Translations under genes and position numbers: made by a program
Assembly: GCF_015220045.1 (NCBI RefSeq)
Contig: NZ_JADBGB010000001.1
Span: forward strand, 1,827,001 to 1,891,000
Reading direction: 5' to 3'
From: Marivivens aquimaris
GTDB lineage: Bacteria > Pseudomonadota > Alphaproteobacteria > Rhodobacterales > Rhodobacteraceae
DNA: 64,000 nucleotides
Part shown: piece after piece, positions 51,297 through 60,944 of the stretch
Numbering within the stretch: position 1 is the first letter of the stretch
Layout: the number at the start of each line of letters is the position of its first letter
The notes under the pieces: model-generated
What the model was told of the DNA's origin: nothing
The model's input: the letters and a program-made list of their open reading frames with translations, nothing else
The model's database searches: none

Positions 51297-52312
51297 AGGT
51301 CGGCCAGTTCGATGGTTCGATGGTCCTTGGCCGACATATACGCCGCCTCGACCAGCGCGAAGGTTTGCAGGTTGTCACGGCCACTGGTTTCCGGCTCCGT
51401 CCCCGCAGCAATGCAATCGACGAAGTGCTGCTGGATGATCCGAACGCTTTCCTGAATGTTGTGCCACGGCTTAGACGCCCAATCGAGGACGGGCGGCGCT
51501 ACGTCCCGCTCGGTCACATCGTCACCCAACTGCACCGACAGCTTGTAGCCCGCGTGAAGCCGGATCGTGCCCTTTTCGCCGTCTATCTCCAGCAGGCTTT
51601 CGGGGAACGTCTCGGGCGAACGACGGGTCGCGTAGGAGCAATCGACGACTGAGGTCACACCGCCCTCGTGCTCGAGCAGCATGGTGGCGACATCCTCGCC
51701 TTTGATCTTGGGATTGATGCGGCGGGTCGTGGCGGTGATGCGGGTCGCGTCACCGAACAGTGCCCGCGAGATATCAAGGATGTGGATGCCGAGGTCTTCG
51801 ATGATGAACCGCTCGCCCTCGGCCAGATAGGGCTGGCCAGAGAACACATCGTAGCCCGAACGGAACGACACCCTGCCAAAGAACGGCGTGCCAATCACCC
51901 CGCTACGAACCTCGTCGATCACGGCGCGAACAGCGGACTGCCAGCGGAAGTTCTCGTGGATCATGAGCGTTTTGCCCGTGGCCTCGACCGCCTTCACCAT
52001 GGCCCTTGCATCTTCGAGGTTCAGTGCAAAGGGCTTCTGGCAGATGACATGCACATTGTGAGCGGCGGCCATCTCGACCAGCGGGCGGTGCGATGAAACG
52101 GTGGTCGCGATGTCCACCGTATCAAAGCCGCCATCCGCGAACATTTCCGCCGCATCGGTGTAGGTCCGCACGTCGTCGAACAGGTCCGAGGCGACGGCCA
52201 AACGCTCTTCGTCGCGATCGCAGAGGGCTACGACTTTGACGCCGTCGATATCTTTCCAGCCGTGAAGCTGGTTCATCGCGAAGAAACCGCAGCCGATCAG
52301 TGCAACCTTCAT
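51293..52312 (-). CDS. apsD: D-apiose dehydrogenase (Gfo/Idh/MocA family)
   Basis: A 339-residue NAD-dependent oxidoreductase. It has the Rossmann motif ALIGCGFFAMNQLHGW, the family motif CQKPFALNLEDA (Lys in the usual EKP position) and LGIHILDISRALFG with the conserved Asp/His region. ApsD oxidises D-apiose to D-apionolactone, the first step of the pathway. It sits between the permease gene (12-nt gap) and the lactonase gene. The family alone would not give the substrate. The complete neighbourhood does. Confidence 0.82.
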   Translation of the reverse strand: MKVALIGCGFFAMNQLHGWKDIDGVKVVALCDRDEERLAVASDLFDDVRTYTDAAEMFADGGFDTVDIATTVSSHRPLVEMAAAHNVHVICQKPFALNLEDARAMVKAVEATGKTLMIHENFRWQSAVRAVIDEVRSGVIGTPFFGRVSFRSGYDVFSGQPYLAEGERFIIEDLGIHILDISRALFGDATRITATTRRINPKIKGEDVATMLLEHEGGVTSVVDCSYATRRSPETFPESLLEIDGEKGTIRLHAGYKLSVQLGDDVTERDVAPPVLDWASKPWHNIQESVRIIQQHFVDCIAAGTEPETSGRDNLQTFALVEAAYMSAKDHRTIELADL

Positions 52313-52324
52313 AAATAAGCTCCT

Positions 52325-53386
52325 TTACTGGCCGATGGCGGCCTGCGCCTGCAATGCAACGCGCGCTTGCACGCGTTGCTGGGCTTGGTCGATAACAACT
52401 GCCGCGATGATAACGAGGCCTTTGATGACTGTCTGCCAAAACGACGAGACACCCATCATCACGAGGCCGTCGGAAAGAACGCCGATGACAAAAGCACCTA
52501 CGATGGTACCGCCGATCTTACCGCGACCACCGGCCATCGAGGTGCCGCCCAAAACCGCCGCCGCAATGGCGTTGAGTTCGAAGGTATCGCCCGTCGCGGG
52601 GTGGGACGCCACCAGCTGCGAGGAAATGATGATCCCGACGAGCGCGCCGCAGAAACCGGAGAACATGTAGACGAAGTATTTGACGCGGTTCACCTTCACG
52701 CCCGACAGACCCGCCGCCCGCTCGTTGCCGCCGACAGCATAGATAAAGCGACCGAGCGGTGTGCGGCTGGCGATGTAGGCGGCGAGGACACCGACGACGA
52801 TCAGCATCAGGATCGACACGGGAATGCCGAAGATATCGCCTGCGCCGATCCAACGGAACGTATCCGAGCCATACTCTGCATTGCCATTCAGGTTCGGGAA
52901 CGTACGACCATCCGAGGACAGCATGGCCGTTCCACGCGCCACATAGAGCGTGCCGAGCGTCGCGATGAACGGGGCCACGTTGAGCTTTGTAATGAGGAAG
53001 GCGTTGATCGCACCAATGAACACGCCGACCGCGATGACGATCAGGCAGATCTCCAGCGTGTTGAACTGGACGGACCAGCCCAGCCCGATGTCGATCCCGT
53101 TCAGTACGAGGTAGCCCGCGACCATCCCGCAGAGCCCAACAATAGAGCCTACGGACAAGTCGATGCCGCCGGAGATGATGACGAACGTCATGCCGATCGC
53201 GAGGAAGGCGTTCAGCGCCACGTGCTTGGACATGATCACAAGGTTCGCGGTAGACAGGAAGTTCGGCGCAGCGGCAGAGAAGAACGCCACCACAAGGATC
53301 AGCGCGATGAATGTCCGCGCCTTGAGCAGTACGAGCAGTGCGCTGGAGTTGCCCGAAGGGACGGTCGAAGACGTCATGGCCGTCAT
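52325..53386 (-). CDS. Ribose-type ABC transporter permease (probable D-apiose importer)
   Basis: A 353-residue permease of the RbsC/BPD_transp_2 class with about ten hydrophobic segments. Conserved RbsC features are AIGMTFVIISGGIDLSVGSIVGL, GRFIYAVGGNERAAGLSGV and LGGTSMAGGRGKIGGTIVGAF. It functions as a homodimer with one ATPase of the RbsA type. It overlaps the ATPase stop by 4 nt and precedes apsD. Confidence 0.92.
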   Translation of the reverse strand: MTAMTSSTVPSGNSSALLVLLKARTFIALILVVAFFSAAAPNFLSTANLVIMSKHVALNAFLAIGMTFVIISGGIDLSVGSIVGLCGMVAGYLVLNGIDIGLGWSVQFNTLEICLIVIAVGVFIGAINAFLITKLNVAPFIATLGTLYVARGTAMLSSDGRTFPNLNGNAEYGSDTFRWIGAGDIFGIPVSILMLIVVGVLAAYIASRTPLGRFIYAVGGNERAAGLSGVKVNRVKYFVYMFSGFCGALVGIIISSQLVASHPATGDTFELNAIAAAVLGGTSMAGGRGKIGGTIVGAFVIGVLSDGLVMMGVSSFWQTVIKGLVIIAAVVIDQAQQRVQARVALQAQAAIGQ

Positions 53387-54936
53387 GATACGGTTTCCTT
53401 TTGTTCGTGCGAAGCAGCGTGACCGACCGCAGATGCAGTGATGAGCGCGGTCTCGGTCGCGGTTTCTTTGGTGAATTCGCCAGTGATCTTGCCGTTGGAC
53501 ATGACGACGATGCGGTCCGACAGGCCGAGCACTTCTTCGAGGTCGGAGGTGACGAAGATGATGCCTAGCCCTTCCGCTGCGAGCTGGCGCATGACGCGGA
53601 ACACCTCGGCCTTGGCGCCAATGTCGATGCCGCGCGACGGCTCGTCCATTAGAAGAACCTTGGGCTTGGTCATGAGCGCCTTGCCGATGACCACCTTCTG
53701 TTGGTTGCCGCCGGATAGCGATGACACGGGGTTTTCTGGCGATGCGATCTTGATCAGCAACTGTTTGACGTAGTCGCCGACGGTCTTCTTTTCCTTGGCG
53801 AGGTCGAGGTGACCGGCGGTCGAAAGATCACCGAGCGACGACAATGTCATGTTCTCGCGGATCGACAGGATCTGGACGAGGCCGTCCTGCTTGCGGTCCT
53901 CCGGAATGATCGCGAGGCCCATCTTGATCCGGTCGGACACGTGGGGCGACTTCGCTTCCTTACCGTCCACATAGAATTTGCCGCGCGCGTGTGGATAACG
54001 GCCCATAGCGGTCTCGACGAACTCCGTCCGCCCTGCCCCCATGAGGCCGTAAACGCCGAGGATTTCTCCCGCTTTTAGCGACATCGACACGCCGTTGACG
54101 GTGAAACCACCCGAAGAGTTCGGCAGGTAAACGTCCTCGGCGCGGAAAATCTCGTCGCCGAACGGATGATCCAGTGTCTTGGGGAAATCCTTGCTGGCAT
54201 CGCCGATCATGTTGAGGACGATCCACGGGATATCGACGCCCTCCATCGAGCGGGCCCCAGTAATGACGCCGTCCCGCAGGACGGTGATGTAGTCGCCAAC
54301 GCGGATCAGTTCTTCGATGCGGTGGGAGATATAGACGATCCCCACCCCGTCGCGTTTCAACTCTTCGATCACGCGGAACAGGATTTCCACCTCGGCCGCC
54401 GATAGCGCAGAGGTCGGCTCGTCGAGGATCAGGATACGCGCGTTCTGGGCAAGGCTCTTGGCGATCTCGACGATCTGCTGTTGACCGACTTTGAGGTCGC
54501 CGACCAGCGCATCGGGGTCGATATCATGCTCCAGCCGTTTCATCAGCTTGCGGGTTTCTTCGCGCTGCTTGGCGCGGTCGATATCGACGCCGTAGCGGGT
54601 ACGCTCGCGGTTGATGAAGATGTTGTCGGCCACGGTCATGTTCGGGAACAGGTTCAGTTCCTGAAACACGATGCCGATGCCGTGGCGGGCGGCCTCTTCG
54701 GTGGAGGTCAGAACAACCTCCTCCTCGCCGACGAAGATCGAACCGGAGGTGAGTTGCTCCACCCCGGCGATGACCTTCATCATGGTGGACTTGCCCGCGC
54801 CGTTTTCTCCGACGAGCACGTTGACGGCGCCCATCCGGAGATCGAAGTCGGCGTTCTTCAGCGCGACCGTGCCAGGATAGACCTTGGTCCCGCCGCGGAT
54901 TTTCAGGCCGATGGGATGCTTTTCCTGCTCCATCAC
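53383..54936 (-). CDS. Ribose-type ABC transporter ATPase with two nucleotide-binding domains
   Basis: A 517-residue RbsA-type protein. Domain 1 has Walker A GENGAGKST, a signature-like LKVGQQQIVEIAKSL and Walker B ILILDEPTSALS. Domain 2 has the degenerate Walker A GLMGAGRTE, signature LSGGNQQKVVIGKAL and Walker B VLLMDEPSRGID. The first domain is fully catalytic while the second has lost the Walker A Lys, as usual in this family. It drives the permease encoded next. Confidence 0.93.
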   Translation of the reverse strand: MMEQEKHPIGLKIRGGTKVYPGTVALKNADFDLRMGAVNVLVGENGAGKSTMMKVIAGVEQLTSGSIFVGEEEVVLTSTEEAARHGIGIVFQELNLFPNMTVADNIFINRERTRYGVDIDRAKQREETRKLMKRLEHDIDPDALVGDLKVGQQQIVEIAKSLAQNARILILDEPTSALSAAEVEILFRVIEELKRDGVGIVYISHRIEELIRVGDYITVLRDGVITGARSMEGVDIPWIVLNMIGDASKDFPKTLDHPFGDEIFRAEDVYLPNSSGGFTVNGVSMSLKAGEILGVYGLMGAGRTEFVETAMGRYPHARGKFYVDGKEAKSPHVSDRIKMGLAIIPEDRKQDGLVQILSIRENMTLSSLGDLSTAGHLDLAKEKKTVGDYVKQLLIKIASPENPVSSLSGGNQQKVVIGKALMTKPKVLLMDEPSRGIDIGAKAEVFRVMRQLAAEGLGIIFVTSDLEEVLGLSDRIVVMSNGKITGEFTKETATETALITASAVGHAASHEQKETVS

Positions 54937-55580
54937 CGCACCTGAAGCGAGGTCGGCACCAGTTCGATCGCATCCCCTTTGTTGCGGAGCGTGTAGACGC
55001 CTTCGAAGGTCACGGTGCGGCCGACGAGGTCGCCTTCGGGCACGCTAAGTCCCGCATTCGCGAGGTCATTCAGCGCGCGGCCCAGTTTGGCAAACTCGAT
55101 CTGGTCGCGGAAATCGGTGAAGACGATGAACGGCATCGCGTCGCGCAAGGCCGTGCCGCGGATAACGGGGCCGAGTTGCAGCGTCAGGTCCGCCGCGCCG
55201 TCAGCATCCACGTCCACCATCAACTTAGCAGCGCGGCTTTCGGTGTTGGCTTCGACAATCGTGCCCTCACCGTTCGCGGCAAAGTTCCACGGGTTCGCCT
55301 CACCTTCGGGTCGCAGGCCATGCGCGGCACCGGCAGCGTCGAGGCCCTCAGCGTCGATCTGCGCATGGAGATCAGTGAGCCTCACCGCGTTTTCTGAAAC
55401 GGTCGGCAGGACTTTATCCGCCCAGATAGTTTCAGCGTAGGCGGCCATGCGCGCCTCATCGGTCATCTCGGCAGCCTGCACGGAGGCGTCATTGGGGTCG
55501 GGATTTTTAACGATCTTGCAGCCTGCGAGCGGCAGCGCCATGCAAGACAGGATCGCGAGCGGCGTGAAAAGTTCGCGCAT
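54933..55580 (-). CDS. DUF2291 lipoprotein of the sugar importer operon
   Basis: A 215-residue protein with a lipoprotein signal: hydrophobic LAILSCMALPLAGC ending in the lipobox LAGC. The mature part contains the DUF2291 pattern (ADKVLPTVSENAVRLTDL near residue 54 and VIRGTALRDAMPFIVFTDFRDQIEF near 140). DUF2291 proteins are encoded with RbsABC-type importers. Their role is unknown and may be accessory binding or assembly. It lies between the binding-protein and ATPase genes and overlaps the latter by 4 nt. Confidence 0.82.
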   Translation of the reverse strand: MRELFTPLAILSCMALPLAGCKIVKNPDPNDASVQAAEMTDEARMAAYAETIWADKVLPTVSENAVRLTDLHAQIDAEGLDAAGAAHGLRPEGEANPWNFAANGEGTIVEANTESRAAKLMVDVDADGAADLTLQLGPVIRGTALRDAMPFIVFTDFRDQIEFAKLGRALNDLANAGLSVPEGDLVGRTVTFEGVYTLRNKGDAIELVPTSLQVR

Positions 55581-55600
55581 TCTGTGTCCTTAAATAAAAC

Positions 55601-55629
55601 GCGGGCGCCGGCGTTAACCGGCGACCCGC
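55601..55629 (-). repeat. Stem-loop after the ribose-type binding-protein gene
   Basis: GCGGG (55601-55605) pairs with CCCGC (55625-55629), and GCCGG (55607-55611) pairs with CCGGC (55618-55622). This gives a 10-bp interrupted stem with a 6-nt loop. It lies 12 nt after the binding-protein stop on the minus strand, before the DUF2291 gene, and has no U-tract. Confidence 0.65.
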
Positions 55630-55640
55630 ACAGGGAGTTC

Positions 55641-56651
<1,011 letters not shown>

Positions 56652-56680
56652 TCAGGTTGTGAGATAATTATCGTGTTGTC

Positions 56681-56694
56681 AACTGGTATGATCA
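56681..56694. promoter_or_regulatory. GntR/FCD operator copy 2 in the transporter/RuBisCO-like control region
   Basis: AACTGGTATGATCA at 56681-56694 is identical over 14 bp to the site at 47373. It lies between the divergent binding-protein gene (start 56588) and the RuBisCO-like gene (start 56732). It therefore can control both halves of the apiose locus. Confidence 0.78.
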
Positions 56695-56731
56695 CTACTA
56701 CTCTTTGCTCAGATTTTGGAGGACGGATTTA

Positions 56732-57979
56732 ATGTCGCGAAGCACAATTCAGGTCACCTACAGGCTTGAAACATCAGGCGAAATCGAGGCGCTTGCGGCC
56801 AAAATCGCCTCTGACCAGTCCACGGGGACGTTTACTGCCCTTCCGAACGAAACCGATGAAGTGCGAGCCCGCTGCGCTGCGACAGTGGTCAAAATCGCGC
56901 CGTTGGAATCGTCGGACACCCCGTCATTTCCCGACCCCGACGGCACCGGCCCCTACCACCGCGCGGACGTTACCATCGCTTACCCGCTCGAGGCTGTCGG
57001 CACCGATATCGCTGCTTTGATGACCATCACCATCGGCGGAGTTTACGCCGTACGCGGGCTCACGGGCGTGCGGGTGAAGGACATCGACCTGCCGTCCGAG
57101 TGGTCCTGCCACCCCGGTCCGCAGTTCGGCATTCTAGGGTCCCGCAAACTGATGGGGGTCACAGACGGACCTATGATCGCTTCGATCATCAAGCCCTCGC
57201 TGGGACTGCTGCCCGAAGAGACCGCCGCAGTGGTCAAGACGCTCTGCGAGGCGGGTGTCGAGTTCATCAAGGACGACGAAAAGCTGATGAGCCCCGGCTA
57301 TTCGTCGCTCGAAGACCGTGTGAAAGCGATCATGCCCATGATCAACGACCACGAGCAGAAGACAGGCAAGAAGGTGATGTACGCCTTCGGAATTTCCTCT
57401 GCCGACCCCGACACGATGATGCGAAACCACGACACGGTCGTCGCCCACGGCGGCAATGCGGCGGTGCTCAACATCAATTCCATCGGCTACGGCGGCATGT
57501 CGTTCCTGCGCAAACGGTCGGCGCTATGCCTCCACGCGCACCGCAATGGCTGGGACATCCTGACCCGCCACCCGGGGCTGGGAATGGACTTCACCGCCTA
57601 TCAGAAAATCTGGCGCCTGCTCGGCGTCGACCAATTCCAGATCAACGGCATCCGCGCGAAATACTGGGAACCGGACGATAGCTTCGTCCAGTCGTTCAAA
57701 GACGTGATGACCCCGATCTTTTCGGACACAGACCGCCCGCTTCCCGTGGTTTGCTCCGGCCAATGGGGCGGCCAAGCGGTCGACACCTATCGCCAGACGG
57801 GCCGGACGCTGGATCTGATGTACCTCGGCGGAGGCGGCATCCACGGTCACCCGATGGGCATTGCTGCGGGTGTGAAAGCGATCCGTCAGGCATGGGATGC
57901 CGCGGCAGCGGACGTCGAATTGGCCGACTACGCGAACGATCACCCCGAATTGGCGGCCTCTCTCGCCAAGTGGGGCTAA
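56732..57979 (+). CDS. oiaX: RuBisCO-like protein acting on 3-oxo-isoapionate-4-phosphate
   Basis: A 415-residue form IV RuBisCO large-subunit homologue. The carbamylated Lys and metal ligands are kept in VEFIKDDE (K180, D182, E183), and IKPSLGL keeps the first active-site Lys (K154). Other RuBisCO residues are replaced: the loop-6 Lys region is absent and the usual Asn of VGNVFG is missing (GGVYAV). It cannot be a CO2-fixing enzyme. In apionate pathways such proteins either decarboxylate 3-oxo-isoapionate-4-phosphate or split it to 3-phosphoglycerate and glycolate. No erythrulose-phosphate isomerase is present here, which favours the second reaction. GGAGGA precedes the ATG at 56732. Confidence 0.83.
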   Translation: MSRSTIQVTYRLETSGEIEALAAKIASDQSTGTFTALPNETDEVRARCAATVVKIAPLESSDTPSFPDPDGTGPYHRADVTIAYPLEAVGTDIAALMTITIGGVYAVRGLTGVRVKDIDLPSEWSCHPGPQFGILGSRKLMGVTDGPMIASIIKPSLGLLPEETAAVVKTLCEAGVEFIKDDEKLMSPGYSSLEDRVKAIMPMINDHEQKTGKKVMYAFGISSADPDTMMRNHDTVVAHGGNAAVLNINSIGYGGMSFLRKRSALCLHAHRNGWDILTRHPGLGMDFTAYQKIWRLLGVDQFQINGIRAKYWEPDDSFVQSFKDVMTPIFSDTDRPLPVVCSGQWGGQAVDTYRQTGRTLDLMYLGGGGIHGHPMGIAAGVKAIRQAWDAAAADVELADYANDHPELAASLAKWG

Positions 57980-57983
57980 CGAA

Positions 57984-58016
57984 AAACGCCGCCCGATTGG
58001 GCGGCGTTTCCATTTT
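57984..58016 (+). terminator. Rho-independent terminator after the RuBisCO-like gene
   Basis: An 11-bp perfect stem, AAACGCCGCCC (57984-57994) and GGGCGGCGTTT (57999-58009), has a GATT loop and is followed by CCATTTT. It separates the apiose locus from the convergent nrdJ gene ending at 58034 and can function in both directions. Confidence 0.85.
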
Positions 58017-58033
58017 AAATCATAGCGTTAGCC

Positions 58034-60316
58034 TTAGCCACACTTGCTATATCCGCAAGACAGGCACGACTCACAGCCGCTTTCCATCTTCATGCCGTAC
58101 TCGCCGCAGCTCGGGCAGGATTTGCCTTTGGGTTTTTCGCCGACGACCATGACTTCGGCTTGCGGGTCGGCTTTTAGACCGAGGCCCTCGCCTTTAATGA
58201 AGCCCGTGGCGACCATGTGCTGTTCCAGAACACCGCCGATAGCTGCGAGGATCGACGGGACGTACTTGCCCTTCATCCATGCGCCGCCGCGCGGGTCGAA
58301 CACGGCCTTGAGCTCTTCGACGACAAACGAGACGTCACCGCCACGGCGGAACACGGCCGAGATCATGCGGGTCAGCGCGACGGTCCACGCGAAGTGCTCC
58401 ATGTTCTTGGAGTTGATGAACACTTCGAACGGGCGGCGATGGCCTGCGATCACCACGTCGTTGACAGTGATGTAGATCGCGTGCTCGCTGTCCGGCCACT
58501 TGACCTTGTAGGTGTTGCCTTCGAGGGCTGCCGGACGATCCAGCGGCTCCGACATGTAGATGACTTCGGCTTCTTCAGAGACGGTTGCCGGTGCTTCTGC
58601 CGGAGTTTTGTCCGAGGATTCCGAAACCGACAGAACCGAACCGGTTACATCGTTCGGGCGGTAGGTGGTGCAACCCTTACATCCGGTGTCGTACGCCTCC
58701 ATGTACACCTCTTTGAACGACTCAAAGCTGATGTCTTCGGGGCAGTTGATGGTCTTGGAGATCGACGAGTCGATCCATTTCTGCGCAGCCGACTGCATAC
58801 GGACGTGAGCCAGCGGCTCCAGCGTCTGCGCGTTGACGAAGTAGTCGGGCAGCTCGGCATCCGCGCCGAACTTGTCGCGATACATCTTTACGGCGTAGTC
58901 GACGACTTCTTCTTCGGTGCGCGAGCCGTCTTTCTGGAGAACCTTGCGGGTGTAGGCATAGGCGAACACCGGCTCGATACCCGACGAGACGTTACCTGCG
59001 TAAAGCGAGATGGTGCCGGTCGGCGCGATCGAGGTCAGCAGAGCGTTGCGGATGCCATGCTTGGCAATCGCATCGCGCACGTCCTTGTCCATCTGCTTCA
59101 TGTTGCCCGAAGCGAGGTACTTGTCCTTGTCGAAGAGCGGGAACGCGCCCTTCTCTTTGGCCAGCTCAACCGATGCGAGGTAGGACGAGCGGGCGATCTG
59201 CTTCATCCATGCGTCGGTCTGGGCGGCGGCTTCTTCGGTGCCGTACTTCAGGCCGAGCATCAGCAGAGCGTCGGCAAGGCCAGTCACGCCAAGGCCGATG
59301 CGGCGCTTGTTGCGGGCCTCTTGCGCCTGAGCGTCGAGCGGGAAGTTCGACGCATCAACGACGTTGTCCATCATGCGGACTGCGGTGGCGACGAGGTCGT
59401 CCAGCGCTTCGACGTCCATGCGTGCGTCTTTTTCGAACGCGTTCTCGACAAGACGGGCGAGGTTGATCGAACCCAGCAGACACGCGCCATACGGCGGCAG
59501 CGGCTGTTCACCACAGGGGTTGGTCGCCGCGATGGTCTCGCAGTAGTTCAGGTTGTTCATCTTGTTAATGCGGTCGATGAAGATCACACCCGGTTCGGCG
59601 TAATCGTAGGTCGACTGCATGATCTGGTTCCACAGGTCGCGCGCCTGAACGGTCTTATAGACCTTGTCGCCGTAGGTGAGTTCCCACGACTTGTCGGCCT
59701 TCACGGCTTCCATGAACGGATCGGTGACGAGCACCGACATGTTGAACATGCGCAGGCGGGCGGGGTCAGATTTCGCGGTGATGAAGGCTTCGATATCGGG
59801 GTGGTCGCAGCGCATGGTCGCCATCATCGCGCCACGGCGCGATCCGGCGGACATGATGGTGCGGCACATGGCGTCCCAGACGTCCATGAACGACAGTGGG
59901 CCCGATGCGTCCGCGGCAACGCCATGAACCAGCGCGCCCTTGGGGCGGATGGTCGAGAAGTCGTAACCGATGCCGCCACCCTGCTGCATGGTCAGCGCGG
60001 CCTCTTTCAGCATGTCGAAAATGCCTGCCATCGAGTCCGGAACAGTGCCCATAACGAAGCAGTTGAACAGCGTGACCGAACGCGCAGTGCCTGCACCCGC
60101 GGTGATGCGGCCAGCGGGGAGGTATTTGAAATCTTCGAGCGCGTGGTAGAATTTGTCTTCCCACTTGGCCGAGTCCTTTTCGACCGACGCCAGAGCGCGG
60201 GCAATACGGCGCCAGGTATCTTCTACCGTGCCGTCCAGAGCCTTACCGTCAGCGTCTTTGAAACGGTATTTCATATCCCAAATTTGTTCGGCGATAGGGG
60301 CTGCAAAGCGGGACAT
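58034..60316 (-). CDS. nrdJ: Class II (adenosylcobalamin-dependent) ribonucleotide reductase
   Basis: A 760-residue NrdJ that makes deoxyribonucleotides from ribonucleotides without oxygen dependence. Visible are LFNCFV with the first redox Cys, TNPCGEQPLPPYGACLLGS with the radical Cys and catalytic Glu in the NPCGE loop, and a C-terminal Cys-rich tail CPSCGEYGMKMESGCESC followed by CGYSKCG. It is the shorter form with no long insertion, compared with about 1200 residues in many alphaproteobacteria. No cobalamin riboswitch was recognised upstream. It is monocistronic and divergent from the DUF1489 gene. Confidence 0.93.
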   Translation of the reverse strand: MSRFAAPIAEQIWDMKYRFKDADGKALDGTVEDTWRRIARALASVEKDSAKWEDKFYHALEDFKYLPAGRITAGAGTARSVTLFNCFVMGTVPDSMAGIFDMLKEAALTMQQGGGIGYDFSTIRPKGALVHGVAADASGPLSFMDVWDAMCRTIMSAGSRRGAMMATMRCDHPDIEAFITAKSDPARLRMFNMSVLVTDPFMEAVKADKSWELTYGDKVYKTVQARDLWNQIMQSTYDYAEPGVIFIDRINKMNNLNYCETIAATNPCGEQPLPPYGACLLGSINLARLVENAFEKDARMDVEALDDLVATAVRMMDNVVDASNFPLDAQAQEARNKRRIGLGVTGLADALLMLGLKYGTEEAAAQTDAWMKQIARSSYLASVELAKEKGAFPLFDKDKYLASGNMKQMDKDVRDAIAKHGIRNALLTSIAPTGTISLYAGNVSSGIEPVFAYAYTRKVLQKDGSRTEEEVVDYAVKMYRDKFGADAELPDYFVNAQTLEPLAHVRMQSAAQKWIDSSISKTINCPEDISFESFKEVYMEAYDTGCKGCTTYRPNDVTGSVLSVSESSDKTPAEAPATVSEEAEVIYMSEPLDRPAALEGNTYKVKWPDSEHAIYITVNDVVIAGHRRPFEVFINSKNMEHFAWTVALTRMISAVFRRGGDVSFVVEELKAVFDPRGGAWMKGKYVPSILAAIGGVLEQHMVATGFIKGEGLGLKADPQAEVMVVGEKPKGKSCPSCGEYGMKMESGCESCLSCGYSKCG

Positions 60317-60449
60317 GGGCTCGAATCCTCCAGAGTGGGTTTAGGTGAGGTGGGCATACATATTGCGGTCACTTTCCCGTATCAACGCAAAATACGGGCT
60401 TGTCCACAGGTTGTGAACAGATATTTAGTGAGCGACAAGGAGAGACCGT
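60317..60449. promoter_or_regulatory. Divergent nrdJ/DUF1489 control region
   Basis: A 7-bp inverted repeat CCCGTAT (60376-60382) and ATACGGG (60392-60398) is present. It is followed by TTGTCCACA at 60400-60408, one mismatch from a DnaA box, and then TTGTGAACA at 60411-60419. The DnaA-like sites could link nrdJ expression to replication. This is suggestive only, and no NrdR boxes were certain. Confidence 0.4.
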
Positions 60450-60881
60450 ATGAGCAAATTCACACATCTGATCAAGCTGTCGGTCGGCACGGAAGACGTA
60501 TCCGGTTTAGAACGTTGGCAAAAATCCGGTGCCGCCAAAACCGCGGACGGCCTGCCCTGCCATGTTACGCGAATGTGGCCTAAACGTCAGGACGAAGTTC
60601 TGAATGGCGGATCAATTTATTGGGTGATCAAGGGCCTGATTCAGTGTCGCCAAAAGATCGTCCGACTCGATGAAGTTTTGGGCGGTGACGGGATCAGCCG
60701 ATGCGCCATCGTTCTCGACCCCGAAATGGTGCGCGTGGCCCCGACGCAGAAGCGCCCGTTCCAAGGCTGGCGGTACCTCGCGCCTTCGGACGCGCCTGTC
60801 GATCTGGGTGCGAAACGCGAAGACGAGCCGGAACTGCCGGCTTCCCTTTCTGCGGCGCTCGCTGAAATCGGGATTATGTGA
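60450..60881 (+). CDS. DUF1489 family protein
   Basis: A 143-residue cytoplasmic protein, MSKFTHLIKLSVGTEDVSGL, with the internal segment TRMWPKRQDEVLNGGSIYWVIKG and QKRPFQGWRYL. This is the pattern of the alphaproteobacterial DUF1489 family, whose function is unknown. AAGGAGAG is well placed before the ATG. It is divergent from nrdJ and followed by a hairpin-rich element. Confidence 0.88.
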   Translation: MSKFTHLIKLSVGTEDVSGLERWQKSGAAKTADGLPCHVTRMWPKRQDEVLNGGSIYWVIKGLIQCRQKIVRLDEVLGGDGISRCAIVLDPEMVRVAPTQKRPFQGWRYLAPSDAPVDLGAKREDEPELPASLSAALAEIGIM

Positions 60882-60929
60882 GGGGGCGCTGCCCCCTCGG
60901 CCCGAGGGCCTCACCCCCAGGATATTTTT
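60880..60929 (+). terminator. Hairpin-rich intergenic element, probable terminator and dispersed repeat
   Basis: GAGGGGGC (60880-60887) pairs with GCCCCCTC (60891-60898). A second small stem CTCGG/CCGAG follows at 60896-60906, and the element ends CCCCCAGGATATTTTT. This kind of sequence (G-rich stem, CACCCCCAGGATATTTTT end) is familiar to me as recurring between genes in Rhodobacteraceae genomes. Here it also serves as terminator of the DUF1489 gene. Only one copy was seen in this window. Confidence 0.65.
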
Positions 60930-60944
60930 CGCACAAAGGCAGGC

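Noticed and set aside
56732..57979. CO2-fixing RuBisCO large subunit.
   Set aside because: Several RuBisCO catalytic residues are replaced and there are no Calvin-cycle genes. The neighbours define the apionate pathway.
60317..60449. Cobalamin riboswitch before the B12-dependent nrdJ.
   Set aside because: The 133-nt region is too short and lacks the conserved B12-box elements.
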